Positions 10,668-26,245 of a DNA stretch of 64,000 nt are shown one piece after another. The notes under the pieces are model-generated. The model ran no database searches, was not told where the DNA came from, and worked only from the letters and a program-made list of their open reading frames with translations. The translations under genes were made by a program, and so were the position numbers. The stretch is from Cokeromyces recurvatus (taxonomy: Eukaryota; Mucoromycota; Mucoromycetes; Mucorales; Mucoraceae), in the NCBI RefSeq assembly GCF_025118155.1, contig NW_026251409.1, positions 62,501 to 126,500 of the forward strand, in the 5' to 3' direction. The number at the start of each line of letters is the position of its first letter. Position 1 is the first letter of the stretch.

Positions 10668-13600
10668 TTATTTTTCAACCGCACTTTCTTCATCTAACAA
10701 GTCATTCAATAACAAACTTTCTATAAAAGGTAGATCAGGTTTTGATAATGCAAATGACGATTGGTATACGTAGAGCCCTATTTGTTCAATAAAGAATGCC
10801 AATTGACGTATAGAGCTAATACTATGCATAGTTAACATAGGTCGTTTTAAGGAACCTAAAGAGGGTTCCATATTTGATTCAATTAATGAAAAATCAAAGG
10901 CATCCTATGCATGATTAAAAATAAAATAAAAATAAAACGTTAGGAATAAATACTAATAAATTATTATTAAACATACTATTGGACTGTTGACCATCTTGTC
11001 ATTTAATGCTTCCATTATGGGTATAGGTCCTTCAGTGTGTGTTTTAATTAATGTCTCAATTGTATCTCGAATGAAAATCCATTGATATCTATAAAAAAAC
11101 ACACGCTTAGTCATATATCTTTGCTACCAATATAATGTAAGCACTTACATTTGAAAAGCATCAAGTTCCAAGGTACACAAAAGATCTAAAAATTTACAGC
11201 CAGCTAATGCAATTTGAGCTTCTTCGGGTCGATCTTGAAAATCTTGGGACATGAAAGAATTAAATAATCGCATCTGTAGATACAAAAAAAAAAGTTAAAC
11301 TTTCAATTATTTCTTTTTTCTATTTTGTTTAAATAATTTACCAACTCTGTAATTAAAACAGGCCAAAAATTCATCAAATGCTTTTGTGAAAAGCGTATCA
11401 AAATGATACGTAAACACAAATAGATCTCAATATGAACCATCTCACTATGACCTAATTTGAGTAATTCTACAATCTTTTCCTGCACAATAGGCAATTGAGG
11501 CACATATTGATCTATTGTACCTGCAAATAATACAAACGACAACCGACGTAAATTTAAAGAGCGATTAAGGGTCTCTTGATCTTTACTAGAAAAAAACGTG
11601 TTGGAAGGTGTAGTCGTGATACGTGCCAATAATTCTGTTATTCTTTCTTTTTCGATGGAGAATGCTGTTTGAATAATCTGACTCCATTTTTTAGCCGTTA
11701 CATTGTTCATATAAAAGAATCGGTTATCAATAAAAAATTCCCAAACTTCTTTTCGCCAAGTCTTATAAGTAAAAGGCATATGGGCCATTTCACATAATTG
11801 GTCCAAAATAATTGGGCTTCGACTATAAAATAAATATACAATTAAAACCTTCATCTACTTTTTTTTATATGTTCAAAATATATATATGTACTTACACTTT
11901 TGACTTTAATGAAGGACCAATGACATAATACACTAAATTGTTGAGCAAAGAATTAATCTTGTCATTATCACCAATAAGTAGACGTAGTCGAGGTATAACT
12001 TGATTAGCAAGATACTGATTTACATGGTTAATCATAGAATCTTCTTTTAGCTTCCAGATTGTCTTTTTCTCCATTTCAGATACACTATTGATAGATACGT
12101 TACCAGTCGTCTTTGTGTCCGTCGATTGTTGAATAGTTGGTATTAAAGCACCACCCAGATTGCTATTATTTGTCAACATGGTATGTCCCTTGTAAGTATC
12201 TATAGAATCTACTGTATGAACAGATGCATTGTCATCGACAGGCTCATCATAAATAGCTGATCTTCCACGTACCCAAAGGCTTTGATCAATTGATTTTCCA
12301 GAAATCAAAATACAATAATCAATGCATCTTTGATACAAGTCTTGGGCATCTTTTCGAATTCGTTTATCTTGTTCATAGTTAGTGGACTTGGAAATTTCTT
12401 CCAGGGACACAGTCAAGAATCGCATTAGGCTCGGTAATAATGCTTTGTATGTATTAGCTTGTGATAAATAATCTTTTGAAAAAGAGTGAATCATTGGCCA
12501 TAATAATACAATTGATTCTGGATCCTTAATGTGGCTACAATAAATTTCAGCAAATCTTAAAATAGAAGTGTCTGTCCTAATTTTTTTTTAAACAAAAAAA
12601 AAAAAAAAAAAAAAAAAAGAATTAGCATTTCAAAACAATATATTCTACTTTTTTTTTCTTTTAAGAAGGAAAGGTAGAGACATCTGTGCTTACAATTTTC
12701 CTTGTCTTAATATTCTTCGACGTCTGGTTCTACTAATATTAGGCGTTCTTTGACGAATACTGTCTAAAAGTGTGGAAATAACATGCTGAGGTGTATTATT
12801 AGGTGTAGAATCGAGAATTTCCAAGGCAACTTCATTCAGTTGAGCTTCTTCTAATACTGTTTCATCAAATTCAAGAGCAACAGGATTTTCAATATAAAAA
12901 ATCTCTGTTAATCCTTCAACAAAGTCTGCCGTCGAATATTTAAAAAGCTTTTCAAAAATAGATTGAAGTCTTTGCTTTGCTTGATCTGCAGCATATGAAA
13001 AACTATGCAAAATAGCGTCCACTTTGACATCGCCTATGGAATGCATTACTTGATGATCCCATTGAGGCTTTCGAAAAGCTTTCCATATATTTATAAGGAT
13101 TTGAAGCACAACAGGTAAATGGTACATGACTATATCTCTTGATTTTTCAATAGGGCCTTTTATATTCAAATCATTGCTCATGCCATAAACAGCCTGCGCA
13201 AAACCCACCAATACAGAATTTTCTGGAATACTTGGAATAGGTAATTCAAGAGGATAAGAAACATGAGTAAACCAATTATCACTCAAATGATGTTCAGTTA
13301 GACAGAACATTAATATCTTTTCCAGACCCATAAGTAATACAAGAACCTCCTTTTCAGCAGAGATACATGAAGTCGTCTGTGGCTTTTCGTGAATCATGGT
13401 CTCAATTGTATCACAGCGCAAATTAAGTTGTTGACATATACACATCAAAATAGGTACTATCATATAACGAAAACCAAATTTAATATAAGGTAGTGCAGCA
13501 AGTACGAAATCCATCCAATGTTGGAGCATAAGTTGATTACTGCTTACAGAAAAGGCATCAATAATACATTTGACAAAAAGATCAGATGTGTTTTGTATTA

Positions 13601-16600
13601 ACATGATGGCTTCGTTCACATTTTGTGTTGGAGTGGTGCTAATACTATCAACGGATGCATTTTTTTTATGCCCTAAACGAGAATTGTTGGCCTTTTCTTG
13701 TTTATGCTGAGAGGCAGCAGCAGTAATAGCTAGACAAGCATGCAGCAGATGTAAAAGCTTTTGCTGTAAATCCAAGTTTTGTGTACTAATACAAAATAGT
13801 AATTTATTCAATACACTTGTTTGGATTTGCTGAACAAGTTTCATATTGACATAATCAAGTTTTGAAATAATCAAGTAAAGCAAATCGGCAGAATGAAGTT
13901 GAATACTATGTATTGTCTTTTCCATTTCTTTTCCCGAATGCGTGCTACTAGATTCCGTTTCTAAAAATCTTTATATACATTATTTAACCCCTCTATCTTC
14001 TCTTTTGTTTTGCAAACAATAAATATAAATATAGGCCATCTTTACACTTACCTAATAGTTATCATCACCAAAAGATCTAACAATTTTGTAGGTTTATCCA
14101 TATCGGGAATAAATGAAACTCGAGCAGCCTTAGCAATAGAACTTTCATTATCAATGGTATGATATTTACATGACTTTAAAACGTTCAGACCGCCAAATGT
14201 AATTAATGTAATTAATGTCGTAAACATATAGTCAATAGATTCTGCATCAAATGGCTTTATATAAAAAAAATACGAAATTTTTGTAATCTTGTCTTCCGTA
14301 GTTTGTGTTGCTTTTTTCTTCAAAATTTGATTTTTCCATTCAATTTCTAATTCTGCTGGACGACGTAAGATATGCTTACTTAATAATGTCAGTATGAATG
14401 GCTCAAGAAGTCGAGCATAACTCTTAAGATGGCAACGAATCCATAGATCCCCTGCTCTGCGATCTGAAGGTGATGCTCCGTCTCTTAGCAAATCTAACAT
14501 GATAAACAGAGGCCTTGAGAATACATTACTTGCTTCAGGAACATTTTCTGATAATTCCCATATAATACCAAACTTTTCATAGTTATTCGACTTTTCCTCT
14601 TCGTTATCCTGTTGAATGAGATAATTGGAGATTATTGTTTCTATTTGATGAGGTAAAGAAACATCAATCAATAACCATAAAAGCTCAACTGTACGCACAT
14701 GAAGCAGTTGCATTAAAGGCGTTAAGAAACCCCACAACTTGTCTACAATGTCTTTCACTTGTGATATCTGTTTCAAAACAGATAAATCAACGAATTGTTT
14801 CTGTTTGAGCAAAACTGTCAAGGTTGATAATGCTGCATCTACGATACCAAAGACCTTAACCTGTTGACAGCATTTGAGTAAAGTATGTGTCAGTTGTTCT
14901 TGCCGACCTAATATGAATTGTTTATCAGCATATTTTGCAATAATTGCAATAGCAGTACAAACACCAAGGAAAACGCGTTCTAAATAATGTTCAATATGTT
15001 TCAAACGCTTGCCCTCAACACCAACATCAACCCCGTTCAATAAATTTTCAGGTAAAATAATATAACTGTTGACAAAGTCCACAAGAAAACTGGTAAGATT
15101 ATCAGCAACTTCCTTTACAAGTAATTGACCACGTAATGGATCATATTCAGGGCGAGTCTGATACTGAATATATTGAACTGTGTTGCTCTTTTTCATATTT
15201 ATTGAAGAAGATAAATCACCGCCCTCTTCTGTTTGTTCATTTTCAAGATCATAGTTATCTTCGCGATCAAAGTTTGTAAGCTGCTGTATTGGCTGACCAA
15301 TTCCATAAAACTCACGGGTATAATCAACTATATTCATACCAGTTTGGAACTGTTTACGCTCAAGTCCATTTTTATTACTACTTTCTTCACTCTTATTGAT
15401 ATTCATGGGAGGTGTAGAACGATTCAAAAATAAAGTGTCTGGTAATTGTTCAAGAATTTGAAGAATCAAATTGATACCTTGACTCACTAGAGATAAATTC
15501 TCGATAAAATTAGGACTTTTTAGAGCATTGTTTAATTTTTTAGTTAATGCAGCAAGAATCAAAGGAAGATGAATATGTTTAACTTCGTCATCTGTAAAAT
15601 GAATTATATCCAATGTAAATTCAACCAAATGTATATTTTCCGAATTAGTTGTATTCTGAACTACTTTTTTATTCGATGCTGTTACACCAGGAAAAGATAT
15701 ATCAATCAGCTCGTATAATTTCATACAAATAAGATGAGGTTCGACCATATTAATCCACATATTTGCTGTTTTCATGATATCGGCATGTCCAGATTGTATT
15801 GATTCAAGACTAGATATGCAATCAACAAATATATTACTCACAATAGGTTGACCCAACTCCCATTTATCCATAAGAGAAATTAAAATTTTATATGGCCTTT
15901 GTTGCTCTTCTATGATTATATCCTGCCTTTGTTGCTTTTGCTGTTGTTTTTGCTGTTTAATCATACTACGTATAGCTTGAGTAGCAGATTTCTCAGCATA
16001 TGTATTAAAATAAAGTACTTGAGTTTGAGATGTTCCTTCAGTACCTAGCAACCATGCATATAATCGTCTATTCAGCGACATATCCTTTCGAAGCACAATT
16101 CCCAAAGCCGCTTTCATTAATATTACTAAATCATCATATGGAATCATACGAGTCTTCAACATAAAATTCTGTACAAGCAGTTCTAGCATGCTTCGTTGTA
16201 CTAGTAATTGTTGATCATTGAGAGTGGAAGCGAATGCTCTGACCATTAAACTTACATTTTCTTTTCCACCTAATACTAATGCTACAGCTATGACATATAT
16301 AAATCATTAAATAAGAATAATAAGAATGACGATAAACTTAATATGCGTACATTAATATATTTATGTGTGTAGTCTAACCTTCTTTATCTGTTATTTTAGG
16401 TAACTTTCGTAACAAATAATTCAAAGCAGGTAATCTTAGACTAGGACTATTGATCATAACTAACCACATACAAGAATAAAAGAATGGAAGTTCTACCGTT
16501 TCTGATAGATTTTCAATCAAAGAAACAACCTACACTGCCATTTTTAATACAAATTTATCAATTTATAAAAATTGACTAATTTACCTTATCAAAATACTCA

Positions 16601-17608
16601 CTTCCATCTTCTTCTAATGCGGGTAATAAGGCGATAATAAATCCACGCATAGCAGGGCGAATTCTACCTCGTAAAGGAAGATAATATGTTTCGAAAATTG
16701 ACAATAATTGTGGCTATACAATGATGAAATAACAACAAAATAAATAAAAAATAAATAAAAAAAAGTTTAATACATGAAGCATTAACATGTGTATAAAATA
16801 TACCTTAACATGCGTTGCAGCATATTGTACGAAAGGGAATAATCCAGTTGACCATAAAGCCAGATCTTCTGCAAACTGATCCGACTAAGCAATAACTTTG
16901 TTAATCAAGTATTGAATAATAAAGAGAGAAAAATGCACACACTTACTCCAATTGTTTTTAATATATAAGCATAAACTTCCAATGTTTTTTGATGAACACC
17001 AGCGGGGAAACCTGGATTCAAACATTGGGCCAATCTTTTAGCAACCAACTGCTTACGCGGTATAACTGGGAATTGAGGATAAGCTTGAAAGGACTAAAAA
17101 ATATGTATATATAGGATTATATATGTGTATATGCACCTTGTTATTTTATCAATTTTCTTTAAATTCACCTTAAGCAGTCTACCAAGAAAAGATATAATAT
17201 CTGCCCATTCATTAACTGCATCAAATGATTGTAAATTTTTTTCTATAAGCTGAACATATTTTCGAAATCTCGAGTCATTTTGATATGCTATATAATTAGA
17301 AGAGTCATGATTAGGTATTAGCTCATGCATATATATATATATACATATATATGTATAACTATATAAATCTGATATGTATACCCTGTTCTTTTAGATGATG
17401 ACCTTCAATTTATAGAAAGAAAGAAAAAAAAAAAGTAAGCTCGTGTTGTTTCTCATTGATTTGTCTGTAGCTTACTTGTAATCTCAGGAGAAATGTCCAT
17501 ATTGTTTATGCTATCACTAGATTCAGAATTAGAATCGCTTAAAGCACGGTTAGATATCTTTTTTAATATTTTATGAGGAAAAGAAAGTAAATTTTCATTA
17601 TCATTCAT
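10668..17608 (-). CDS. DOP1: Dopey/DOP1 family protein, 14 exons, about 1975 aa
   Basis: Dopey proteins are large peripheral proteins of the late Golgi and endosomes that work with MON2 and a flippase in membrane traffic. The N-terminal block (exon at 17287-17169) reads SRFRKYVQLIEKNLQSFD...EWADIISFLGRLLK, typical of the Dopey N-terminal domain. A later block carries AFASTLNDQQLLVQRSMLEL and KDMSLNRRLYAWLLG, the most conserved Dopey signature. My exon model is 17608-17476, 17405-17385, 17287-17169, 17093-16947, 16884-16804, 16713-16585, 16529-16379, 16287-14052, 13968-12694, 12576-11896, 11822-11342, 11273-11149, 11088-10977 and 10904-10668. It closes in frame at 1975 aa, between yeast Dop1 (about 1700 aa) and the animal proteins (over 2000 aa). 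The exon at 17405-17385 is only 21 bp. The acceptor before 13968 is AAG and was chosen for phase, so it is the weakest junction. The gene lies in tandem downstream of NOB1. Confidence 0.92.
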
Positions 17609-17685
17609 TCCACTTTTCTTTTCTTTTTATTAGAAAAGTAAAAAAGAAAAAATAAAGGAGAAAGGTAAATTGATACATTTTCTTA

Positions 17686-17686
<1 letters not shown>

Positions 17687-17727
<41 letters not shown>
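17687..17727. repeat. Poly(A) tract, about 41 bp
   Basis: An uninterrupted run of A on the + strand in the 187 bp gap between the NOB1 stop and the DOP1 start. On the coding strand of both genes it is poly(T), so it could act as a nucleosome-excluding promoter element for DOP1. That role is inference. Confidence 0.95.
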
Positions 17728-17728
<1 letters not shown>

Positions 17729-17795
17729 GCACAGTGACAAAGCTCCGATAGAAAAATGATACTAAAATTTACATAATCCTTTTATTTTCTACAAT

Positions 17796-19414
17796 CTAAA
17801 AATTATGGGTACGTTTCTTTTTACCAATTCGTTTCTTAGATGCGTTTGGATTTTTACGGCCATAACCAATCACATCTGTACCAAACATATTGTTAGTGAT
17901 TTCTTTGGTATTAGTTTTACCATATAAAGGAATAAAGTCAGGATCAAACATATCCACAACTGTCTTCTTTTGTTTTCTTTGTGTAGCCTTAATGAATTCA
18001 CGTTGATCTTCTCTTAAAACAATATTATTCGCTTTACGACCTCCTTTTGGAGGAGGGATATCATAGACTGTACCACGAAGTCTATATTGATAATTTCTTT
18101 TCAAGTGGTATGCAATTTCACCTTTACTATTGGTACTACAAGTGACGCGTTGAAGAGTAGCATTGCCACATTTAGGGCAGAACTTCTTTTCCATATCATT
18201 TGTAACACTGTATATGTATAGATGTATCATAAGTAAAAAAAAAAAAAAAAAAAAAGTATATACATGTATATATATATTTGTATTCAACAATAGTATTATG
18301 CTTATAGCTTAACTTACGTGAAACAAGCATGACATCTCATAACTGAATTTCTGATTTTTTTAACACGATATCCACCTGCAGAAATTAAATTCAGGTTCAT
18401 TTGTAACAACACATTTTGCATAGCAAAATCAGCTGTCATACAGCCTACTGACATTTTAGCTTTTTGTTTAAGTTCATCAGGAGTAACGCCGATTTCTGCT
18501 GCTTTATATTCATCTACATTATCAGGTGTAATCCATTCACCACCATCTTCGTCATCTTCTTCATCTTCAACTAACTCTTCAGCTGTACGATAAACTTCCG
18601 TCACTGGTTCTTGAATAGTCACTTTTTCAACTGATTCTGCTACCTTATCAACATCTAAGTTATTGTTATCTTCTTGCTTAGTAGGTTCTCTTTTTGTTGT
18701 GTTTTTATTGTATTTTTTAACTGATTTGCTTGGCTTAGTCACAATTTCCCAACCATCTTCATCTACTTTTTTTTCCTCAACTTTTTTATAAACAGGCTTT
18801 GGTGGTGGTGCACTTGGAAGAGCTCCAGTAGGTCGTGTCTATAAAAAATAAATAAATAATTAATGCCTTTACATATACAGTTAAATGCTTTAATTACCTG
18901 AAGTGGTTCTTTACGAATATTGGCATCCCCATTTTCTCTATTTTCAAGTGTATAAGTAAGCGCAAGAACCTTTAAATCAGGCTGAGAAAGTACACCATAA
19001 TCACCCGTCTTTTTAGAGAATTCAGTAACTATTGTATATATAAAAAAAGAACTTATCTTTTTAAATAAAAGTTTTTATTTATTTATTTATTTATTTATTT
19101 ATTTTTTCTTTACCTATCTTAAGTGCCTCTTCAGTTGGATTCATTACTTTAATCTCAAAGGGCAGACGAGATAAAAATTCCCTTGAATGAGCACTTCGTA
19201 CTTCATAAAGTACTTCAGGACAAGTATAAAACTCCTCTGCTAAATTTCTAAGAGACATGCCATTAATAATAGCATTGGTATCAATAACAAGACATTTGAG
19301 ATTAGGTGAGTTGAATTTAATTTCCTGTTGATTTTGTCCTTGTTGTTGCTCTTGATCCTGTTTCACTGCTTCTTGCTGCTTATCTTTCAAAGGTAACTCT
19401 GTTGATTCTGACAT
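17796..19414 (-). CDS. NOB1: NOB1, 20S pre-rRNA endonuclease, 4 exons, 454 aa
   Basis: NOB1 is the PIN-domain nuclease that cuts 20S pre-rRNA at site D to make mature 18S rRNA in late cytoplasmic pre-40S particles. Exons are 19414-19114, 19028-18898, 18838-18318 and 18207-17796. The PIN domain begins at residue 41 with CLVIDTNAIINGM (catalytic Asp45) and continues with EEFYTCPEVLYEVR. A low-complexity acidic linker follows. The C-terminal zinc ribbon has Cys313, Cys316, Cys328 and Cys331 (CHAC and CPKC), with the third intron falling between the two Cys pairs. The tail carries the NOB1-typical VDMFDPDFIPLYG and ends Lys/Arg-rich. The N-terminus is Gln-rich. It is divergent from RAD1, 206 bp away, and upstream of DOP1 on the same strand. 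Confidence 0.96.
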
Positions 19415-19620
19415 TATTCGTAAATAGATCTTCGAATCAAATTATAACAAAAAAGAAGAAGAAAAAAAAAACTTAAATGGTAAAAAGCTTTGAAAGTAAG
19501 GTGCGGTCACAAGTAGTCACAATCACTATTCACCTGCTTTGGTAATAATCACTCGTTTAATGATAAAAAATATTGGGGGAGACGAGTGCATATTTCAATT
19601 TTAAAATCGTTTATTAATCA
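19415..19620. promoter_or_regulatory. Shared divergent promoter region of NOB1 and RAD1
   Basis: Only 206 bp separate the start codons of NOB1 (minus) and RAD1 (plus), so both promoters and both 5' untranslated regions must fit here. The region has A runs near the NOB1 side and no clear TATA box at a convincing distance. Bidirectional use is inferred from gene layout alone. Confidence 0.6.
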
Positions 19621-20872
19621 ATGGAATACCAAATTGATGATGCAGTACAATTTTATGGTGTCATTAAAAATGTCAAACACATGTTAAGTTTGATAAAAGC
19701 AGTGAATATTAAAAGTGTAATATATAAAAAGATGTTTAGTTATGATTTGGAATGACGTTTGATTTGTTTTTTTTTTCTCTTCTTAGGTGGCTTCTTTCTA
19801 CATCCATGAAGAAGGTTTTATTTTAACTGTTGAAGATCAAAAATCGGTTAAAGCTATTGCATATTTCAAACTACATTTATTTCATATTTACAACTTTAAA
19901 GAAGGCACAATTATACCCACATTTGCAATACCTGTTGATACACTCATGAATTGTCTTCGAATCATGGTACCAAGAATGGATCCTTCAAACACAACACAAG
20001 GCACAACTGATTATTGCGAAATAAAATATGATGGAACAGGATCCTATCTTACATTGAGGTAAGCAAGAATTGATCAAGTAAAGTAATAGATTAATTTATC
20101 ATGTTACTTTAGACGATTCATAAAAGAGCCACATAAAAATCATCATAAAGCATTAACTTGTGAATTAATTCCATTCGAACCTGAAGAAGAAAGTACTCAA
20201 TTACACTTTGATGAATCTACAGGAGCAGAATCACAAAGAATGATAATAAAAGTAATAAAAGCAATCTTATTTGTATTCTTTAATATTCATGCCAATTCCT
20301 TTTTTTTTATATTTTATTTTATTTTTCCTTAATTCATATAAAGTCTGTCTGGTTTAAAGACCTTATGAATGATTTAGATAGTCGTTACGATAAAATTAAA
20401 ATGAGAATTTCGCCTAATGACCCACCTTTTAGTGTAGTTGCAGAAGGCTCGGATTTATTAACTGAGTCTGATTATCCGCAGGATTCTGAACCTTTCATAA
20501 ATTTTATTTGCGATCGTGAACTGACATACAGGTTTGTTACACATGAATGAAAAAAGTAATTTATAACTGATTATCATCTACTGTAATCATAGCTATCTTT
20601 ATTCCCATATCGTACAATGTAAAAAAGCACTAGATATCTCAAATGAAGTCTCTATTGAAATGTTTAATAACGGCTCACTCAGAATGTTTGTAAGTTCATT
20701 TTAAAGCTTTATTAGGCCTATATTAACATGTCTTTATTAAGTTTCAAATTGAAGGTCCAGGCAATAAAGTTGATACTATTCAATTTAATGTAAGTAAAAA
20801 TATATATATCTAAAATTAACATGATTGTTAACCCTACATTTGAAGTTTTTACCATCTACAAACTTTACCTGA
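19621..20872 (+). CDS. RAD1: RAD1-type checkpoint clamp subunit, 7 exons, 288 aa
   Basis: This is the Rad1 subunit (Rad17 in budding yeast) of the 9-1-1 ring, which is loaded at damaged DNA and activates the checkpoint kinase. Exons are 19621-19716, 19787-20058, 20113-20251, 20344-20531, 20593-20689, 20742-20789 and 20846-20872. The 288 aa length fits the 280-odd aa of metazoan and fission yeast Rad1. Family-like stretches include ASFYIHEEGFILTVEDQKSV, then CLRI, ELIPFEPE, and a C-terminal SLRMF followed by a basic-poor beta strand. The fold is a PCNA-like double clamp domain, so no catalytic residues are expected. Three acceptors are AAG. The last exon adds only eight codons before the stop. 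Confidence 0.92.
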
Positions 20873-22438
<1,566 letters not shown>

Positions 22439-22595
22439 AAAAAAAAAAAAGAAAAACAATACAAATATAAAAATAAAATAGCATTTTTTTTTTTGGCAAT
22501 AAATAAATAAAAAGAAGCAAGATAAGTTTTTTGTTAGAAAATAAATATTAATATATATAACAGGAATTGTGAGTAGAGCAACTGTTATTTATATA

Positions 22596-24394
22596 TTAAG
22601 CCTTAGGATTGTTAAGATTGCAAGCGCCAGGATGCTGATGACAGTATTTAGGTTGAACAGGTTCTGCTTGAATACCTCGTGCTTGTAAACGATAATTCCA
22701 GTCATAAAAGCGCTCAGAGACTGTCTTGACTGTACGTCTTTTAGCCTTTGTATCGTAGCTACCAGACCAGTAAATTTCAGCAGCAGCAGCAGAACGTGGC
22801 CAAAGACGACCGTCGATTACATTCTCATCTATTTGTTCTGCCCAGGCAGCCGTTTCACCTCCTAATACTTTACCACCGTGAGATTTTTCAATGCCATGGG
22901 TCATGTCAAAGCTGTAGATACGTTGCCACGTCTTGAAAGGAGCACACCAAGAGCCACCACTACCACCATAGTTAAAAACATCATCTGATGTCTCAGTTTG
23001 ACTAGAGCTTATATAACGTTCATCTTCACCAACCCAACCTAATTAAAGATAAGATAGTAGTGTTAATATATAATAATAATGAATAGAGATTTAAGAAAGG
23101 ACTAATCCTTACCACCGTGACCACAATCAAGATAAAAATAATCATAATTGCTCACTATAACATCATAACCAAGCTTAGTATATGTTCCAGGGGGCTTAAT
23201 CCAAGCTTGCACGACAGTATCATTAGAATAGCTTCCACCATCTTTGATAGAATCTTCCCAGATAATAGGTCTCTTCTTGGCCTTTGAGGTAATGAAATGA
23301 AGTATATTCTTAGTAAATTCAAACCAGATCTCCTTTGTAGAAGAAAGACGATGCGTCTTGACATAGTTTTTAATACCTTGATCTAGTTCCCAACAAGCAG
23401 TATTGATCTCATCACCACCGGAATGAAATAAAGTATCAGGGAAAATCTTGGTACCTTCTAAAATTAAATCATGAATAAGATCATAAGTAGCGTTGAGAAT
23501 AGGATTTAATTGACCAGCAGGAGGTTCAGCAGCATAATCAGCCCAGAATTCATTCCCACAGAGAATTAAATTAGGATGAGACTCACCAATAGAAGCGGTA
23601 TGAGCAGGCATATCAATTTCAAGAATAACACGAACACCAAGTGATTCAGCATAGGAGATGATCTTTTTTACATCTGAAGGACTATAGACTTCCTTACTAG
23701 AATAAGCACCCTTCTCTGAGAGCTCTGGATGAGATCTAAAGTATAAAGGCCAGGATTGAGAATCAGTAGCATGCCAATGTAAGACATTCATCTTATTATA
23801 AGCCTGAGCATCAAGAACACGTAAGATAGAATTAACAGAGAAGAAGTGACGTGAGGTATCTAATAAGATACCACGATGACCATAAGTAGGATAATCAGTA
23901 ATGTTGACAGTATGAACAACCAGCTGATGATCATCATCATCGTCATCCTCAAGAACCAATTGTGAGAATGTTTCAAGACCACGAAGAGCACCAACCCAAG
24001 TCTTTGCTTTCAAGGTAGCATACCCTCCTAATTCTGGCACGATAAGAGAATAAGACTCATCAATACCCATATCAAGTTTAGCAGAGTTATCTTCCACTTG
24101 AAAGTGGATACCCTTAAGCTTCTTTTTTGTCAATACAACAGTACAATTATCAGTAGTCACTTGTACAGCTCTCCATCTTTCTCTTTTGATTAGACTCAAA
24201 TAACGATTAGCAGCAGACTGAACATATTTGTTTTCAATACCCATAAAACGAAAATCATTTGAAAGTAGAGTCTTGGTTCCAAGCCATTCAACTTCTTGAG
24301 GGATAGGAAACAAAAACGTTCTTGCTTCAATACAAGTTGAAATCAAGATACAAATAGTAGCTAATGAAAGTAACTTCATTGTTATACAGTTCAA
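22596..24394 (-). CDS. Secreted beta-N-acetylhexosaminidase (GH20), 2 exons, 574 aa
   Basis: GH20 enzymes remove terminal N-acetylglucosamine (or GalNAc) residues, here probably from chitin oligomers outside the cell or in the wall. Exons are 24394-23113 and 23038-22596. A signal peptide is visible (MKLLSLATICILISTCIEA, from Met6). The start could be Met1 or Met6. The N-terminal GH20b-like domain covers about 26-165. The catalytic barrel follows, with GHRGILLDTSRHFF at about 173 and HWHATDSQSW at about 206-215. HSGGDE is at 324-329, where Asp328-Glu329 is the conserved catalytic pair. DYFYLDCGHGG and the post-intron WVGEDERY continue the barrel. WAEQID and the end RLWPRSAAAAE are also typical. 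An eight-Asp run interrupted once sits at about 150-155. No glycine-anchor signal is seen, so the protein is likely soluble. Confidence 0.96.
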
Positions 24395-26245
24395 TGATTT
24401 TATGTGTGTGTGTGTATGCTTCTTTTTTTTTCTCTTTTTGTTTTTACAAGAAAAATAAAAGATAAAAGAATAAAGGTAAAAAAGAAAAGAGAATTTAAAT
24501 CCAATACTACGATGTACTAATGTGAACTAACGAATCTTGACCACAAAAAAAAAAAAAGAAAAAAAGGTCATACCTCAAAACATTATTTCTATTTCTTTGC
24601 TGGTACACAACAGAAAGTAATATATTATATTTGTCCTTTTATAGCATTCATATTACAAACTGTAACAGATAAGATAATTATTTGATTAAAAGATATCTCA
24701 AAAAAAAAAGAAAAGACAGACTAGTATAGGTTTACATTAAAAGATGAATCATTTTTATTAAAAGAAAAGAAAGAAAAGTATACTTAATATTAAAGAATCA
24801 CTATGAGGAATACTTAGAAAGCAATATAAAGGAAATTTGACTTGTTTCCACTTAAATAAAGCTGACTTGAATCAGAAACTACCTTATGTATAGCAATATA
24901 CTTATACGTGTAAAAATAAAAAAAAAAATAAAAAAAGTATTCATATTTTTACTCTTCTGTCATTTGTTATAATAATAATAATGGGAAAAGATATACTTCT
25001 TGCAGTTAGTTATATTTCTAGTAAAAATTGAGAGTTTTAATAATACTCGAGTTTCCTTAAATATTGAATTCATTATTACGTAAGTATTTCATATAATACT
25101 ATTGGCTGTGATATTCTATCCGCCTTCCTCATCCCTTAGAAAAAAAAAAGACCCTTTAAAGAACCCTGTGTATACGCATTCTAAATATTCATCATGTATA
25201 TAAGCGGCCTCACCTAAACTATATTCTATTTAATCATATATCCATATGTGAATGCATATTTTTTAAATACATAATACATTATGAATTTCTTTTACATGTG
25301 TACTCTTTATGTAAGCAGTACACTTTGAATAATAAAAAATATTTTCGCACTTTGTATGTAATTCGTTAATTTAAAAATATATGTATATAAATGGCAATAA
25401 CACAACTAAACACGTTTGTTTGCCAAGAGATCTTGAGCCCCTGGAACATTCATCGTAGTTTAAATAGTAATTATTACTGCTGATAATGTCTGAAATGTTA
25501 AAAAAAAAACTATATTTAGAAATTGGACGATCATCCTTCTTTTTTCTACTATTCAACTTATGTAACAATCCTACATATACAAGTTATTTTTCGTTAGTAA
25601 CATACACTTTTCTTAATTTTTATTAGTGACTTTTAAATCATAACAATTTATTCACTCTTTTTATTAGTTAAGCATCTGCTTCTCTCTTCAGCTATTCTAC
25701 AATGCTTTGATAAAGTGATAATAAGTAATTTTTTTTCAGGAGATTTTTTTTTCTTAGTAAACCAAATTTGTAAAGAGCTAATTTAATATGAAACTTGCTG
25801 GTTTTATAAGGAAAATACTAGCCAGTTTTGTTAAAAGATAATTTATTAATAAAACATTGTGTTTATTTTTCTAAAATCGTAAATTGAAGAATCTCAATCA
25901 TTCATTCATGGTATTTACTGCTTTTTGTTAATTATAGCAGTAAATAGGATTTAATTTGATTTAGAAAATATATAGTTCTATTTTAACTATTTTACTATAA
26001 AGCAGTAAACAGACCTTTCATTTCTTTTCTTTTTTTGTTATTTTTGTTGTTTTTTTAATGGATCGTTAATTTATATTTAAATTATAATTATATAGGTTTA
26101 ATAAACATGAAACCAGTAGTGATAATAACAATAACACTCAAAGACGCGAAAATATATAAATACAGGATAAATTCAACAATACTTCCATTATTTTTTTTTT
26201 ATTTCTTTATAATTTAACTTCATTCGATTAATAATCGCTAGCAAT
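24395..26245. other. Divergent intergenic region, 1.85 kb, no gene seen
   Basis: It lies between the start codons of the hexosaminidase (minus) and LysM (plus) genes, so it should hold both promoters. It contains a short GT repeat near 24402-24417 and many short A/T runs. Small frames (for example near 25371-25568) show no family resemblance. Confidence 0.5.
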
